The notes under the pieces were generated by a model that saw nothing but the letters and a program-made list of their open reading frames with translations, was not told where the DNA came from and did not search any database. A stretch of DNA of 64,000 bases. It comes from Gordius sp. MW1 (taxonomy: Eukaryota > Nematomorpha > Gordioida > Gordea > Gordiidae). Of this stretch, positions 35,515 through 43,435 are shown in pieces (within the stretch, counting starts at the first letter, position 1; the number at the start of each line of letters is the position of its first letter). The translations under genes were made by a program, and so were the position numbers. The stretch covers positions 15,806,575-15,870,574 of the forward strand of contig OZ038533.1 of assembly GCA_964036665.1 (NCBI GenBank), given 5' to 3'.

Positions 35515-35937
35515 TCAATGTTATAATGAAAAGGATGGTATTTATATTTATATTACTAACAAAATATTGGTCATTTTAAATGTATATTAACTAATGATAA
35601 TTTGCTTGCAAGCATATAAAATTTTTTTTTGTCTAATCAATTATGTATTACGAAAAGGTAAGGATAATTCTGCGGGGAAACTGGTTTATTCCATAGGTTG
35701 TCAAAATAAAAAAGATGGTATTTACATTTATACACACAAAATAATGTTTATAACTAATAATAATTATCTGTCATGCATTTAAATTCTGATATAGATAAAA
35801 TATCTTTTTTATCAATTTGATTTTGAATTAGAAAAAGGCGAAAAGAGATGTGTGGGGAATACTATGGGTATTTGTGTTTATATAAAATAAGGCATGAATA
35901 TTTAATTATAAAATAGCAATCCTTTGAAATTTATAAA

Positions 35938-36467
35938 ATTTGTTTCCAATAATGGTAATTTTGGATTGATAAAATGAGAGGGTGGAAATGGGTTCAAATA
36001 TATCGGTCTGTTTATGTTTACTACTTATGCCTTATTTTGTAATTGCCATTGTTAATACTATTCTTATAATTGCTATTGCTTCATTTTTATAATCCCTCTT
36101 GTATTTTACCTTATCCTTTATCTTAAAGTTGTTTACCCCACTATTTAAATAAGTGTTAACTCTCTTGTTCCAACCAGTGTTCGCTATTATGCACGCTCCT
36201 GTTCCAACTGGTTTTTAATACTTTTGTTTATAAATTAAATCTTGTCGACACCTTATATATACCTTCATTTATAATTTCCCTTCTCTACTTAATTTAACCT
36301 CGTCATTCGCTCATTTACCTCCTTAGTTGTAATTCACCTCACTTGTAATTTACCTTTTTTTAATTATTGATAATGGTTGCAGGCCGACCGAAATATTTAA
36401 ACCCATTTCCACCCTCTCATTTTATCAATCCAAAATTACCATTATTGGAAACAAATTCTATAAAGGC
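35938..36467. mobile_element. MITE related to the 12010 palindrome
   Basis: Termini TTATAAAATTTGTTTCCAAT and the complement at 36447-36467 match those of 12010-12284 for about 100 bp each. The 350-bp centre (about 36010-36360) is different and T-rich, with no ORF. This suggests a family with exchangeable cores. Confidence 0.75.
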
Positions 36468-36990
36468 ATGAATATGTTTGTTTGTAATAGGTAAAGATGG
36501 GACTGAATTTAAAAAAAACTCTTGTTTTATCCCTTACTATGGGAAATTATGGTAATTATTTTTAAGCATTAGATATTTTAAATATATATAAGTTAAAGGC
36601 AGAGATTATTCTGCTCCCAGTAGTGAAATTCACATGAACTTTGAAAGAGGCAAGAAATTTTTGGTTTAATATAGAAGTATTATATATATTTTCATGTTTT
36701 AGGTCAAGATGAAAATTGTAATTCTGCTGGAGTGGGGAAAACTGTCTCTTCTTTTTCTTATGATAAAAATGATGGTAATTAAAATTATGCAAGTTGTTTT
36801 TATTTTATTAATATATATTGATAAAGATGAGTGTATTGGCAGCTCTACCAATTGCTCATTCTCTGAAAGTGAAAAACATGGGCAAAATTTACAACTTAAA
36901 CCATCATATAAATTTATGATTTCATGGACATCTAAATACAAATGGCTAATTTTTGATAAAGCCTTAATCGGTAAATATTATACAAAATGG

Positions 36991-37396
36991 TTTAGCAGTT
37001 AAAAAAATTTTTACCCCCCCCCCCCGAAAGTTGAAAATACCCCCCCGGAGCATTTTTTCTGAAAAAAACCCTGGTTATAGGAACTTTAAATCCCCAAATT
37101 CTTGATATTAGATTAAAACGTATTATTTAAATATGAAATATGGTTATGTTTTTTTTATTTAAAAATTAAAATAAACAATGTCGCAATAATATTTAAAATA
37201 AAATTGGATTTCTCAATTAACAGTATGTTTAGTCAAATCTTTAGAATCTCAATAAAAATTTACATATTATGCCATTGTTCGAAATGAGTGCTAATTCAGT
37301 GTAAGGCGGCTGTGTTACAGCACCCTTATTAAATCTTTACCCCCTCCTGCGTCAATCTATTTAGTTCGACTTCGACCTAATGATCGCCATCATTAA
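36991..37396. other. intergenic, C tracts
   Basis: C homopolymers at 37014 and 37040, otherwise AT-rich. TTAA at 37393-37396 precedes the presumed left end of the piggyBac element. Confidence 0.4.
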
Positions 37397-39505
37397 CCCA
37401 TTGAGACCGGACCATGTGAATCTTCGACAGATTTTGTCACCAAAAGAAAATATCGAGAAAAATTTGAAAAAAAATACATTACTGCCATTTTTAAGGTGTC
37501 GTTTATTTCATACGATAGGAATCCGCTGTTTATATTACAATAAAAAATGCAAATTTTAAGCAACAGCTCAATCAAAAATTATTTAATTATGAAATAAAAC
37601 TGATTATAATATAAATTATTTATTGACAAGTTAATTTTAAGTCATATATTTAAAAATTTATTGCAAAATTTAAAATCACAAAAATATGAAAATATAGTGT
37701 TAACAAGTTACGGAGTATGATATTAAATAAAACAATTAATATGTAGACCGATGTTGCATTTAGTGCATATGATTTTCGCTGATTTATGGCAAAGGCCACA
37801 CCTCCTTTGTGTGGGGTTCTTTGCGGGCCAATGCTCTTGATTATCAAACCGCACCTCGGCATAAACATTGCTTGTACGCCTTGGATATACGGTCCTCAAT
37901 CGCGGAATGTTCGGAACAGATAGCAAAGGGACTGTAATCTTCCGCAAAAAATTTAAAAGGGAAATCTCTTTATGAACTTCCCGGTATAACAGCCACGAAT
38001 TAACGACTGCAGCGTTAAGACAAAAACGTATTAGGGGCCAATACCATTTATTTGATCGTATTCCGACACGATATGAGCCACGAAACTGGTCGAAAAGGTC
38101 AACACCCCCCATTCCCTTATTGTATTCGCTGATCAGGGTTGGTTGAGGAATGGTAATCCTACTCTTGGCTGATCTGCTATACCTAGTGCACTTCGTGAGT
38201 GTACTTGCTAGGCTATCTGTTCGATTTGTTGCCAGGGTCACCTGGCTATTATCATTCCATCTATACAATTGCATATTTGTATCCTTTGCCCTAAGAACTT
38301 GCCAGGCTCCCCTAGGCGCTCTTTTTAGATCTTGGAGAGGGGCCTTTTGAATCCTGTCGGCTCGTATTGTTCCTGTTAATTGAATTGAATCTATCGCCAA
38401 CTCTTCCAATAATGGTAAAGAATTAAAAAAGTTATCAATAAATATGTGACTATTTGATGGGACAAACCCTGTAACCAGCTTTTTTACAAAGGCGGAACCA
38501 AGGGGTACTCCTGGTTCTCGTTCCTCACGTCCTTCATATAATTTAACGACAACAATAACCATTGGGCTTGTTCAAGCACCAAAACTTATACCCAAATCTT
38601 ATGGGCTTACCACGTATAAATTGCTTTAAATAAAACCTACCATAGTATAGCCATGGCTTCATCTAAAAAATATATTGTGGGATTAGGTTCAATATATTTT
38701 TCGATTTTTTTGTTCATATAATCCATCAAAACATCGACCTTTTTCAAGCTTCCATTTCCCAGGTTGCAAGTGTTATCCGAAAAATGAAGATATTTGAAGA
38801 TCGCTTGAAAGCGATCTCTGGAAATACAATTAGCAATGGCTATGTTATTAACATCTGCTTGCGTTTCCCTATACAGACGTTTTTTAGGTAGTTTAGAGTA
38901 GCCTGATACTAGTAAAACACCAAGCAATTTATACATTTCCTCACAAGTCACTTCAAAGGTTTCATCACTATATTTATATTTGGCATATTTTTCACTCTCT
39001 TTGCATATGAGCTCAATTAAGTCAGTATCCCAAAACAAATGAAAAACTTGTAAGGGTGTAAGAGAAGATTTTTGTATTTCAGTTAAAATGTTAGGAGCCT
39101 TCTCTTGTAAATTCTGTAATTTAAGTTTTGCATGTTCCTTTGTTTCTAGCACAAGTTTAAATGATTTCCATGTTAAGAGTTTTTGCTTTTTATATGGATT
39201 TTCTTTTTTAGATGTGGACACTTTGTTTATCGATGGTAACAGCATTTCAGTGTCAAGGTGATTTATTTCATTATCATTGTTTTTTATAAGCACCTCAGCT
39301 TTCTTTGATAATACACCAGGTCCTAATTTATGAGGATCATTAATAAAAACTTCAGTTTCATCTACTGAAATTTCATCATAATCTGTATCATAACCATCAA
39401 CAGGTGGAATAAGGGCTAAATCAATGGCTTGAACGTTGCTCAATAAAGTACTATCTGATTCTAAAAGTGTAAGGACTTCTTCTGTATTTAAAAACCTATT
39501 GTGTG
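37397..39505 (-). mobile_element. piggyBac element, 3' part
   Basis: A TTAA (37393-37396) followed by CCCATTGAGACCGG is a plausible piggyBac terminus, about 330 bp beyond the transposase stop. The other end is not identified. On the N-terminal side the element is cut at 39505 by the LTR composite, and sequence beyond 43111 should be its continuation, but I saw no coding match there. Confidence 0.7.
37723..39505 (-). pseudogene. piggyBac transposase (DDE_Tnp_1_7), frameshifted
   Basis: Cut-and-paste transposase of the piggyBac family. The N-terminal frame (39505 down to 38637) has the domain start with HLFWDTDLIELI, YKLLGVLLVSGYSKLP, DRFQAIFKYLHF and ends LDEAMAILW, containing a catalytic aspartate. 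A frame break between 38637 and 38562 is followed by the second frame with FIDNFFNSLPLLEEL, ATNRTD and MGGVDLFDQFRGSY, and a C-terminal cysteine-rich motif (CGLCHKSAKIICTKC, 37750-37800) typical of the family. The intact upstream N-terminus is replaced by inserted LTR sequence, so the first codons of the open frame beyond 39505 are not native. Non-functional. Confidence 0.9.
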
Positions 39506-39899
39506 TGTGGTGTCCTTGCACCCGAGAATTTATATTTTATAACACCCCCCCCCCCCCCCACATTCGATAGAAACTTACTTTACGCATAGTCATGACAGTT
39601 TATACCACTACGCTAAATATAGATTGTTACCACTTCGCTTTTTATTACCATCGCGATCGCAAATAGAGATTAGGATTACGATGAGTTAACATAATATATT
39701 TTGATAGTTATCGAAAATTAACTACCATAGAATTATTATATTTTTGGTGTGTCGATAATAATAAAAGAAGGAAAAATGTAGAAAACTAAAATATATCTCT
39801 AAACTTATTTTCGTGTATATTTTTTCGTCGCGTCTTTAGATTAGAATTTATAAATAAGACGATAGATCGTTAATAATCCCTTCGTATAATGGGATAACA
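39506..39899 (+). repeat. LTR copy 1 (plus orientation)
   Basis: 394 bp, starts TGTGGTGTCC and ends GGGATAACA, with a C tract near 39544. It is followed by tRNA-Sec-complementary sequence. Its left edge is the left end of the whole insertion. Confidence 0.85.
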
Positions 39900-39901
39900 A
39901 A

Positions 39902-39973
39902 TGGGCGCCGGAAAGGTGGAATCGAACCACTTCGCCGTTAAGCGACTACAGGTTTGAAGCCTGCACCCCAGAC
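39902..39973 (-). pseudogene. tRNA-Sec (TCA) 3' portion, retro-copied
   Basis: On the minus strand it reads from GGGGTGCAGGC through the anticodon arm (loop CTTCAAA, anticodon TCA), a long variable arm, T arm (GTGGTTCGATTCCAC) and acceptor CTTTCCGGCG; the CCA is altered in this copy. This matches eukaryotic tRNA-Sec. The 5' acceptor strand and most of the D arm are absent, so it is not a working gene. It abuts an LTR exactly where a primer-binding site belongs. Confidence 0.85.
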
Positions 39974-40027
39974 TCAAGTTCTGGTCCTCGAATGAGGGCG
40001 TGGGTTCAGATCCCACTTCTGACACCA
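39968..40027 (+). pseudogene. tRNA-Leu (CAA) 3' portion with CCA
   Basis: It reads CCAGACTCAAGTTCTGG (anticodon arm, CAA), a variable arm, GTGGGTTCAGATCCCAC (T arm) and CTTCTGACA, then CCA at 40025-40027. This matches tRNA-Leu-CAA from its anticodon stem to the 3' end. The D arm and 5' acceptor are missing. It is joined head-on to the tRNA-Sec copy through the shared CCAGAC. The encoded CCA suggests copying from a mature tRNA, though three bases can match by chance. Confidence 0.8.
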
Positions 40028-40285
40028 CTAAGATGGCCTCCAAATTTCTGTGTATAAACGAGCTAAGTATTTATTTAGTATTATATCCTTTCAGAACAAA
40101 AAACGCAATGAATTATAATGAATGTGCTTTACTCCTTTTTATAATGGTGCGATGATAAGAATGAATTCGCTTTTTTCTAAAGCTCAAAATAAGTGATTGC
40201 AAACTACGCGAAAATGAATGAATTATTTTATAATAATTTTATAATAACGATGAATGTGCAATTACACTAACTAACGCGAAGGCCA
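40028..40285. other. unassigned sequence inside the LTR composite
   Basis: No LTR, tRNA or coding similarity was recognised. It separates the tRNA-Leu copy from the first leader segment and occurs once in the window. Confidence 0.4.
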
Positions 40286-40830
40286 TCAAAAGGCTGTACC
40301 GTTTTACTTCTATTTTATACCTATACTTTAACCTGCCATTTTTAAATAATCATTTCTCTCGCCACCCCTTCCTAATTTTATAGAAACATGCGCAAACCGC
40401 CAATAATAATAATAATAAAAGAAAACGGGGGGTTTGGTTTAATATTGGTTAATAACAATAATCGCCATATCATCATTAATATATGTGAAAAAAAAGGTAT
40501 ACTATCTTACATAATATTTAAGTATTGAATAATTGGTGTGAATATATTTTTCATTTGTTGACACTCAGGTATGCTCCAGTTTGGGCGGGTATTTGCTTAA
40601 GAATTTTTCCCTTTCGTTAGGCGTATTCGTGTCTGATATTTCTTGCACTGAATTAAAGAACGGAATAGTTAAGTGGTTCGGTATTTTTATTCGTTTGAAG
40701 AATTTAGCCAATATTTTGTCTTAGTTAGTGGTTCAATTGCTTTTTAATCCGGCGAAGTGGTTCGATTGTTTTAGTAAATTGCTTTTTAATCCGGCGAAGT
40801 GGTTCGATTTCCACCTTTCCGGCGCCAATT
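40286..40830 (-). repeat. leader (5' UTR) segment, copy A, with extended primer site
   Basis: Nearly identical to 41595-42141. On the minus strand it starts at the LTR edge with TGGCGCCGGAAAGGTGG and continues complementary to tRNA-Sec through the T arm (about 37 nt). AATCGAACCACTTCGCCGG is then repeated with a spacer, so tRNA-derived sequence appears reiterated within the leader. The distal part contains an AAT microsatellite and GAAAACGGGGGG. Confidence 0.7.
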
Positions 40831-41219
40831 TGTTATCCCATTATACGAAGGGATTATTAACGATCTATCGTCTTATTTATAAATTCTAATCTAAAGACGC
40901 GACGAAAAAATATACACGAAAATAAGTTTAGAGATATATTTTAGTTTTCTACATTTTTCCTTCTTTTATTATTATCGACACACCAAAAATATAATAATTC
41001 TATGGTAGTTAATTTTCGATAACTATCAAAATATATTATGTTAACTCATCGTAATCCTAATCTCTATTTGCGATCGCGATGGTAATAAAAAGCGAAGTGG
41101 TAACAATCTATATTTAGCGTAGTGGTATAAACTGTCATGACTATGCGTAAAGTAAGTTTCTATCGAATGTGGGGGGGGGGTGTTATAAAATATAAATTCT
41201 CGGGTGCAAGGACACCACA
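40831..41219 (-). repeat. LTR copy 2 (minus orientation), PPT and PBS on either side
   Basis: 389 bp. On its upstream side is a polypurine tract (minus strand AAAGGGGGAGG, plus 41220-41230), and on its downstream side the tRNA-Sec primer site. A normal LTR has only one of the two, so this is a junction like that of a one-LTR circle or a tandem element. Confidence 0.8.
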
Positions 41220-41230
41220 CCTCCCCCTTT

Positions 41231-41594
41231 AACGAGAAGAAGACTTAATGTCCTAACGTTCTGATAAAGGTATGGGATTCAGTGTTGTTGAAAACCATTT
41301 AAAGGTCGAGGCGGCGATTTACCTTATTTCTTAATCAAAGTTCAAATAAATCATAGGTATAACCAACAATATAATTTTTAAAAATTGCTGACATCTAGCC
41401 CATTCATTTAATTTATCGTTCTGCTTTTGCCATCGGAACTGATTCATGGACAACTGATTTCAATGAAATCCTGCCCTCTGAATTAGTTATAAAATGGGGT
41501 GCTTCACGGCTACAAGACTCAGCGTCCCCGCTCTCTAAAACACCACTGGGCAACAGCTTCAACCAAAATTATAATCAATATATACTAAATTATC
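41231..41594 (-). other. element internal 3' region beside the polypurine tract
   Basis: Single-copy part of the composite lying upstream (element sense) of the polypurine tract. It has no recognised ORF. It should derive from the 3' end of the parent element's internal region. Confidence 0.5.
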
Positions 41595-42141
41595 ATCAAA
41601 AGGCTGTACCGTTTTACTTCTATTTTATACCTATACTTTAACCTGCCATTTTTAAATAATCATTTCTCTCGCCACCCCTTCCTAATTTTATAGAAACATG
41701 CGCAAACCGCCAATAATAATAATAATAAAAGAAAACGGGGGGTTTGGTTTAATATTGGTTAATAACAATAATCGCCATATCATCATTAATATATGTGAAA
41801 AAAAAAGTATACTATCTTACATAATATTTAAGTATTGAATAATTGGTGTGAATATATTTTTCATTTGTTGACACTCAGGTATGCTCCAGTTTGGGCGGGT
41901 ATTTGCTTAAGAATTTTTCCCTTTCGTTAGGCGTATTCGTGTCTGATATTTCTTGCACTGATTTAAAGAACGGAATAGTTAAGTGGTTCGGTATTTTTAT
42001 TCGTTTGAAGAATTTAGCCAATATTTTGTCTTAGTTAGTGGTTCAATTGCTTTTTAATCCGGCGAAGTGGTTCGATTGTTTTAGTAAATTGCTTTTTAAT
42101 CCGGCGAAGTGGTTCGATTTCCAACATTTTCGGCGCCAATT
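41595..42141 (-). repeat. leader segment, copy B
   Basis: Duplicate of 40286-40830, with altered T-arm sequence beside the LTR (ATTTCCAACATTTTCGGCGCC instead of ACCTTTCCGGCGCC-type). Confidence 0.7.
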
Positions 42142-42531
42142 TGTAATCCCAAGATACGAAGGGATTATTAACGATCTATCGTCTTATTTATAAATTCTAA
42201 TCTAAAGACGCGACGAAAAAATATACACGAAAATAAGTTTAGAGATATATTTTAGTTTTCTACATTTTTCCTTCTTTTATTATTATCGACACACCAAAAA
42301 TATAATAATTCTATGGTAGTTAATTTTCGATAACTATCAAAATATATTATGCTAACTCATCGTAATCCTAATCTCTATTTGCGATCGCGATGGTAATAAA
42401 AAGCGAAGTGGTAACAATCTATATTTAGCGTAGTGGTATAAACTGTCATGACTATGCGTAAAGTAAGTTTCTATCGAATGTGGGGGGGGGGGTGTTATAA
42501 AATATAAATTCTCGGGTGCAAGGACACCACA
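42142..42531 (-). repeat. LTR copy 3 (minus orientation)
   Basis: 390 bp, ends TGTAATCCC and GGACACCACA on the plus strand. It is directly followed on the plus strand by a tRNA-Sec copy (42535-42592). Confidence 0.85.
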
Positions 42532-42534
42532 CCT

Positions 42535-42592
42535 TTCAAACCTGTAGTCGCTTAACGGCGAAGTGGTTCGATTTCCAACATTTTCGGCGCCA
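42535..42592 (+). pseudogene. tRNA-Sec 3' half, copy with altered T arm
   Basis: Plus-strand tRNA-Sec sequence from the anticodon loop (TTCAAACCTG) through the variable and T arms to GGCGCCA. The T-arm/acceptor part differs (TTCCAACATTTTCGG), as in leader copy B. It begins at the anticodon and is followed by a partial LTR. Confidence 0.8.
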
Positions 42593-42595
42593 ATT

Positions 42596-42654
42596 TGTTA
42601 TCCCAAGATACGAAGGGATTATTAACGATCTATCGTCTTATTTATAAATTCTAA
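42596..42654 (-). repeat. LTR copy 4, 59-bp 3' fragment
   Basis: Only the last 59 bp of the LTR (plus strand TGTTATCCC to AAATTCTAA), cut off where the next tRNA-Sec copy begins. Confidence 0.8.
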
Positions 42655-42710
42655 TTCAAACCTGTAGTCGCTTAACGGCGAAGTGGTTCGATTCCACCTT
42701 TCCGGCGCCA
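42655..42710 (+). pseudogene. tRNA-Sec 3' half with CCA
   Basis: A 56-bp copy running from the anticodon (TTCAAACCTG) through a variable arm with TCGC/GCGA pairing, the T arm GTGGTTCGATTCCAC and acceptor CTTTCCGGCG to CCA at 42708-42710. Three bases (ATT) separate it from LTR copy 5. This is the best-preserved tRNA-Sec copy in the window; it lacks the whole 5' half. Confidence 0.88.
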
Positions 42711-42713
42711 ATT

Positions 42714-43106
42714 TGTTATCCCATTATACGAAGGGATTATTAACGATCTATCGTCTTATTTATAAATTCTAATCTAAAGACGCGACGAAAAAATATACAC
42801 GAAAATAAGTTTAGAGATATATTTTAGTTTTCTACATTTTTCCTTCTTTTATTATTATCGACACACCAAAAATATAATAATTCTATGGTAGTTAATTTTC
42901 GATAACTATCAAATATATTATGTTAACTCATCGTAATCCTAATCTCTATTTGCGATCGCGATGGTAATAAAAAGCGAAGTGGTAACAATCTATATTTAGC
43001 GTAGTGGTATAAACTGTCATGACTATGCTTAAAGTAAGTTTCTATCGAATGTGGGGGGGGGGGGGGGTGTTATAAAATATAAATTCTCGGGTGCAAGGAC
43101 ACCACA
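42714..43106 (-). repeat. LTR copy 5 (minus orientation)
   Basis: 393 bp; its outer end GGACACCACA is the right end of the composite and touches the GTGTG duplication. Confidence 0.85.
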
Positions 43107-43111
43107 GTGTG

Positions 43112-43435
43112 AAAATTACTACATCAATTTTTAAAAGCTTATAAATATGAAAATATGCTTAATATTGTATAAATTATATATCATTTTAAAAAGCATTTTT
43201 GATTAAGAATATGCAAATGTAATTAGTTAAATGTTTATTATATAGAAGTTTATTAACATATACTTACAAAGAGTCTGAATTTTTTAAATTTTCAAAAGTA
43301 CGCATTCTAAGCCATTTAATAAGGAAACAAAATCATAATGATCCACCAGGAAGGTAGAACTCAGTTTAAGCTTTAATAAAAACTACGTTTGATAATATAA
43401 TAAGGCCTTTGAGGTTTAAAATTAATAGACTGAAA
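43112..43435. other. TANGO6 upstream region
   Basis: AT-rich sequence between the composite insertion and the TANGO6-like ORF, also the expected site of the remaining piggyBac 5' part. I recognise neither a promoter nor transposase coding here. Confidence 0.4.

Larger units (their letters stand above)
34891..36990 (+). other. cluster of short repeated exon-like blocks
   Basis: Several blocks bounded by AG and GT share a pattern: they begin with a G[K/R/Q]D-like codon set and end GATG before GTA. The best are 34891-34953 (63 nt), 35658-35717 (60 nt) and 36703-36774 (72 nt). All are multiples of three, open, and phase-1 symmetric. The second and third encode related peptides (both contain an NSAG..GK core and end in K.D). 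Weaker blocks lie at about 35834, 36491, 36599 and 36826, and a remnant ends at 35537. I recognise no family. It may be a decayed gene grown by exon duplication, or a repeat mimicking exons. A retrotransposon fragment and a MITE interrupt it. Confidence 0.35.
39506..43106. mobile_element. composite multi-LTR insertion with tRNA-Sec copies
   Basis: A 3601-bp block flanked by 5-bp duplications GTGTG (39501-39505 and 43107-43111). Its ends, TGTGGTGTCC and GGACACCACA, are the outer ends of two LTRs in opposite orientation. It contains one plus-oriented LTR (39506-39899) and, in minus orientation, three complete (40831-41219, 42142-42531, 42714-43106) and one partial (42596-42654). LTR 3' ends are followed, after a 3-nt gap, by TGGCGCCGG, complementary to the 3' end of tRNA-Sec and extended far into it. 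Two near-identical leader segments (40286-40830 and 41595-42141) and one polypurine tract (41220-41230) are present. No pol genes. It is most easily read as an integrated product of aberrant reverse transcription. Confidence 0.85.

Noticed and set aside
36709-37002. 97-codon plus-strand hydrophobic frame as a membrane protein
   Set aside because: It runs through an intron-like segment and out of frame with the exon-like block at 36703-36774.
39968-40027. Functional tRNA-Leu gene
   Set aside because: The 5' acceptor strand and D arm are missing, so no cloverleaf can form.
40286-42141. Repeated spaced segments as a CRISPR-like array
   Set aside because: The repeats are LTR and tRNA pieces of an LTR element with TSD; unit lengths and context do not fit CRISPR, and the genome is animal.
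42655-42710. Functional tRNA-Sec gene
   Set aside because: Only the part from the anticodon onward is present; the 5' half and any promoter elements are absent.
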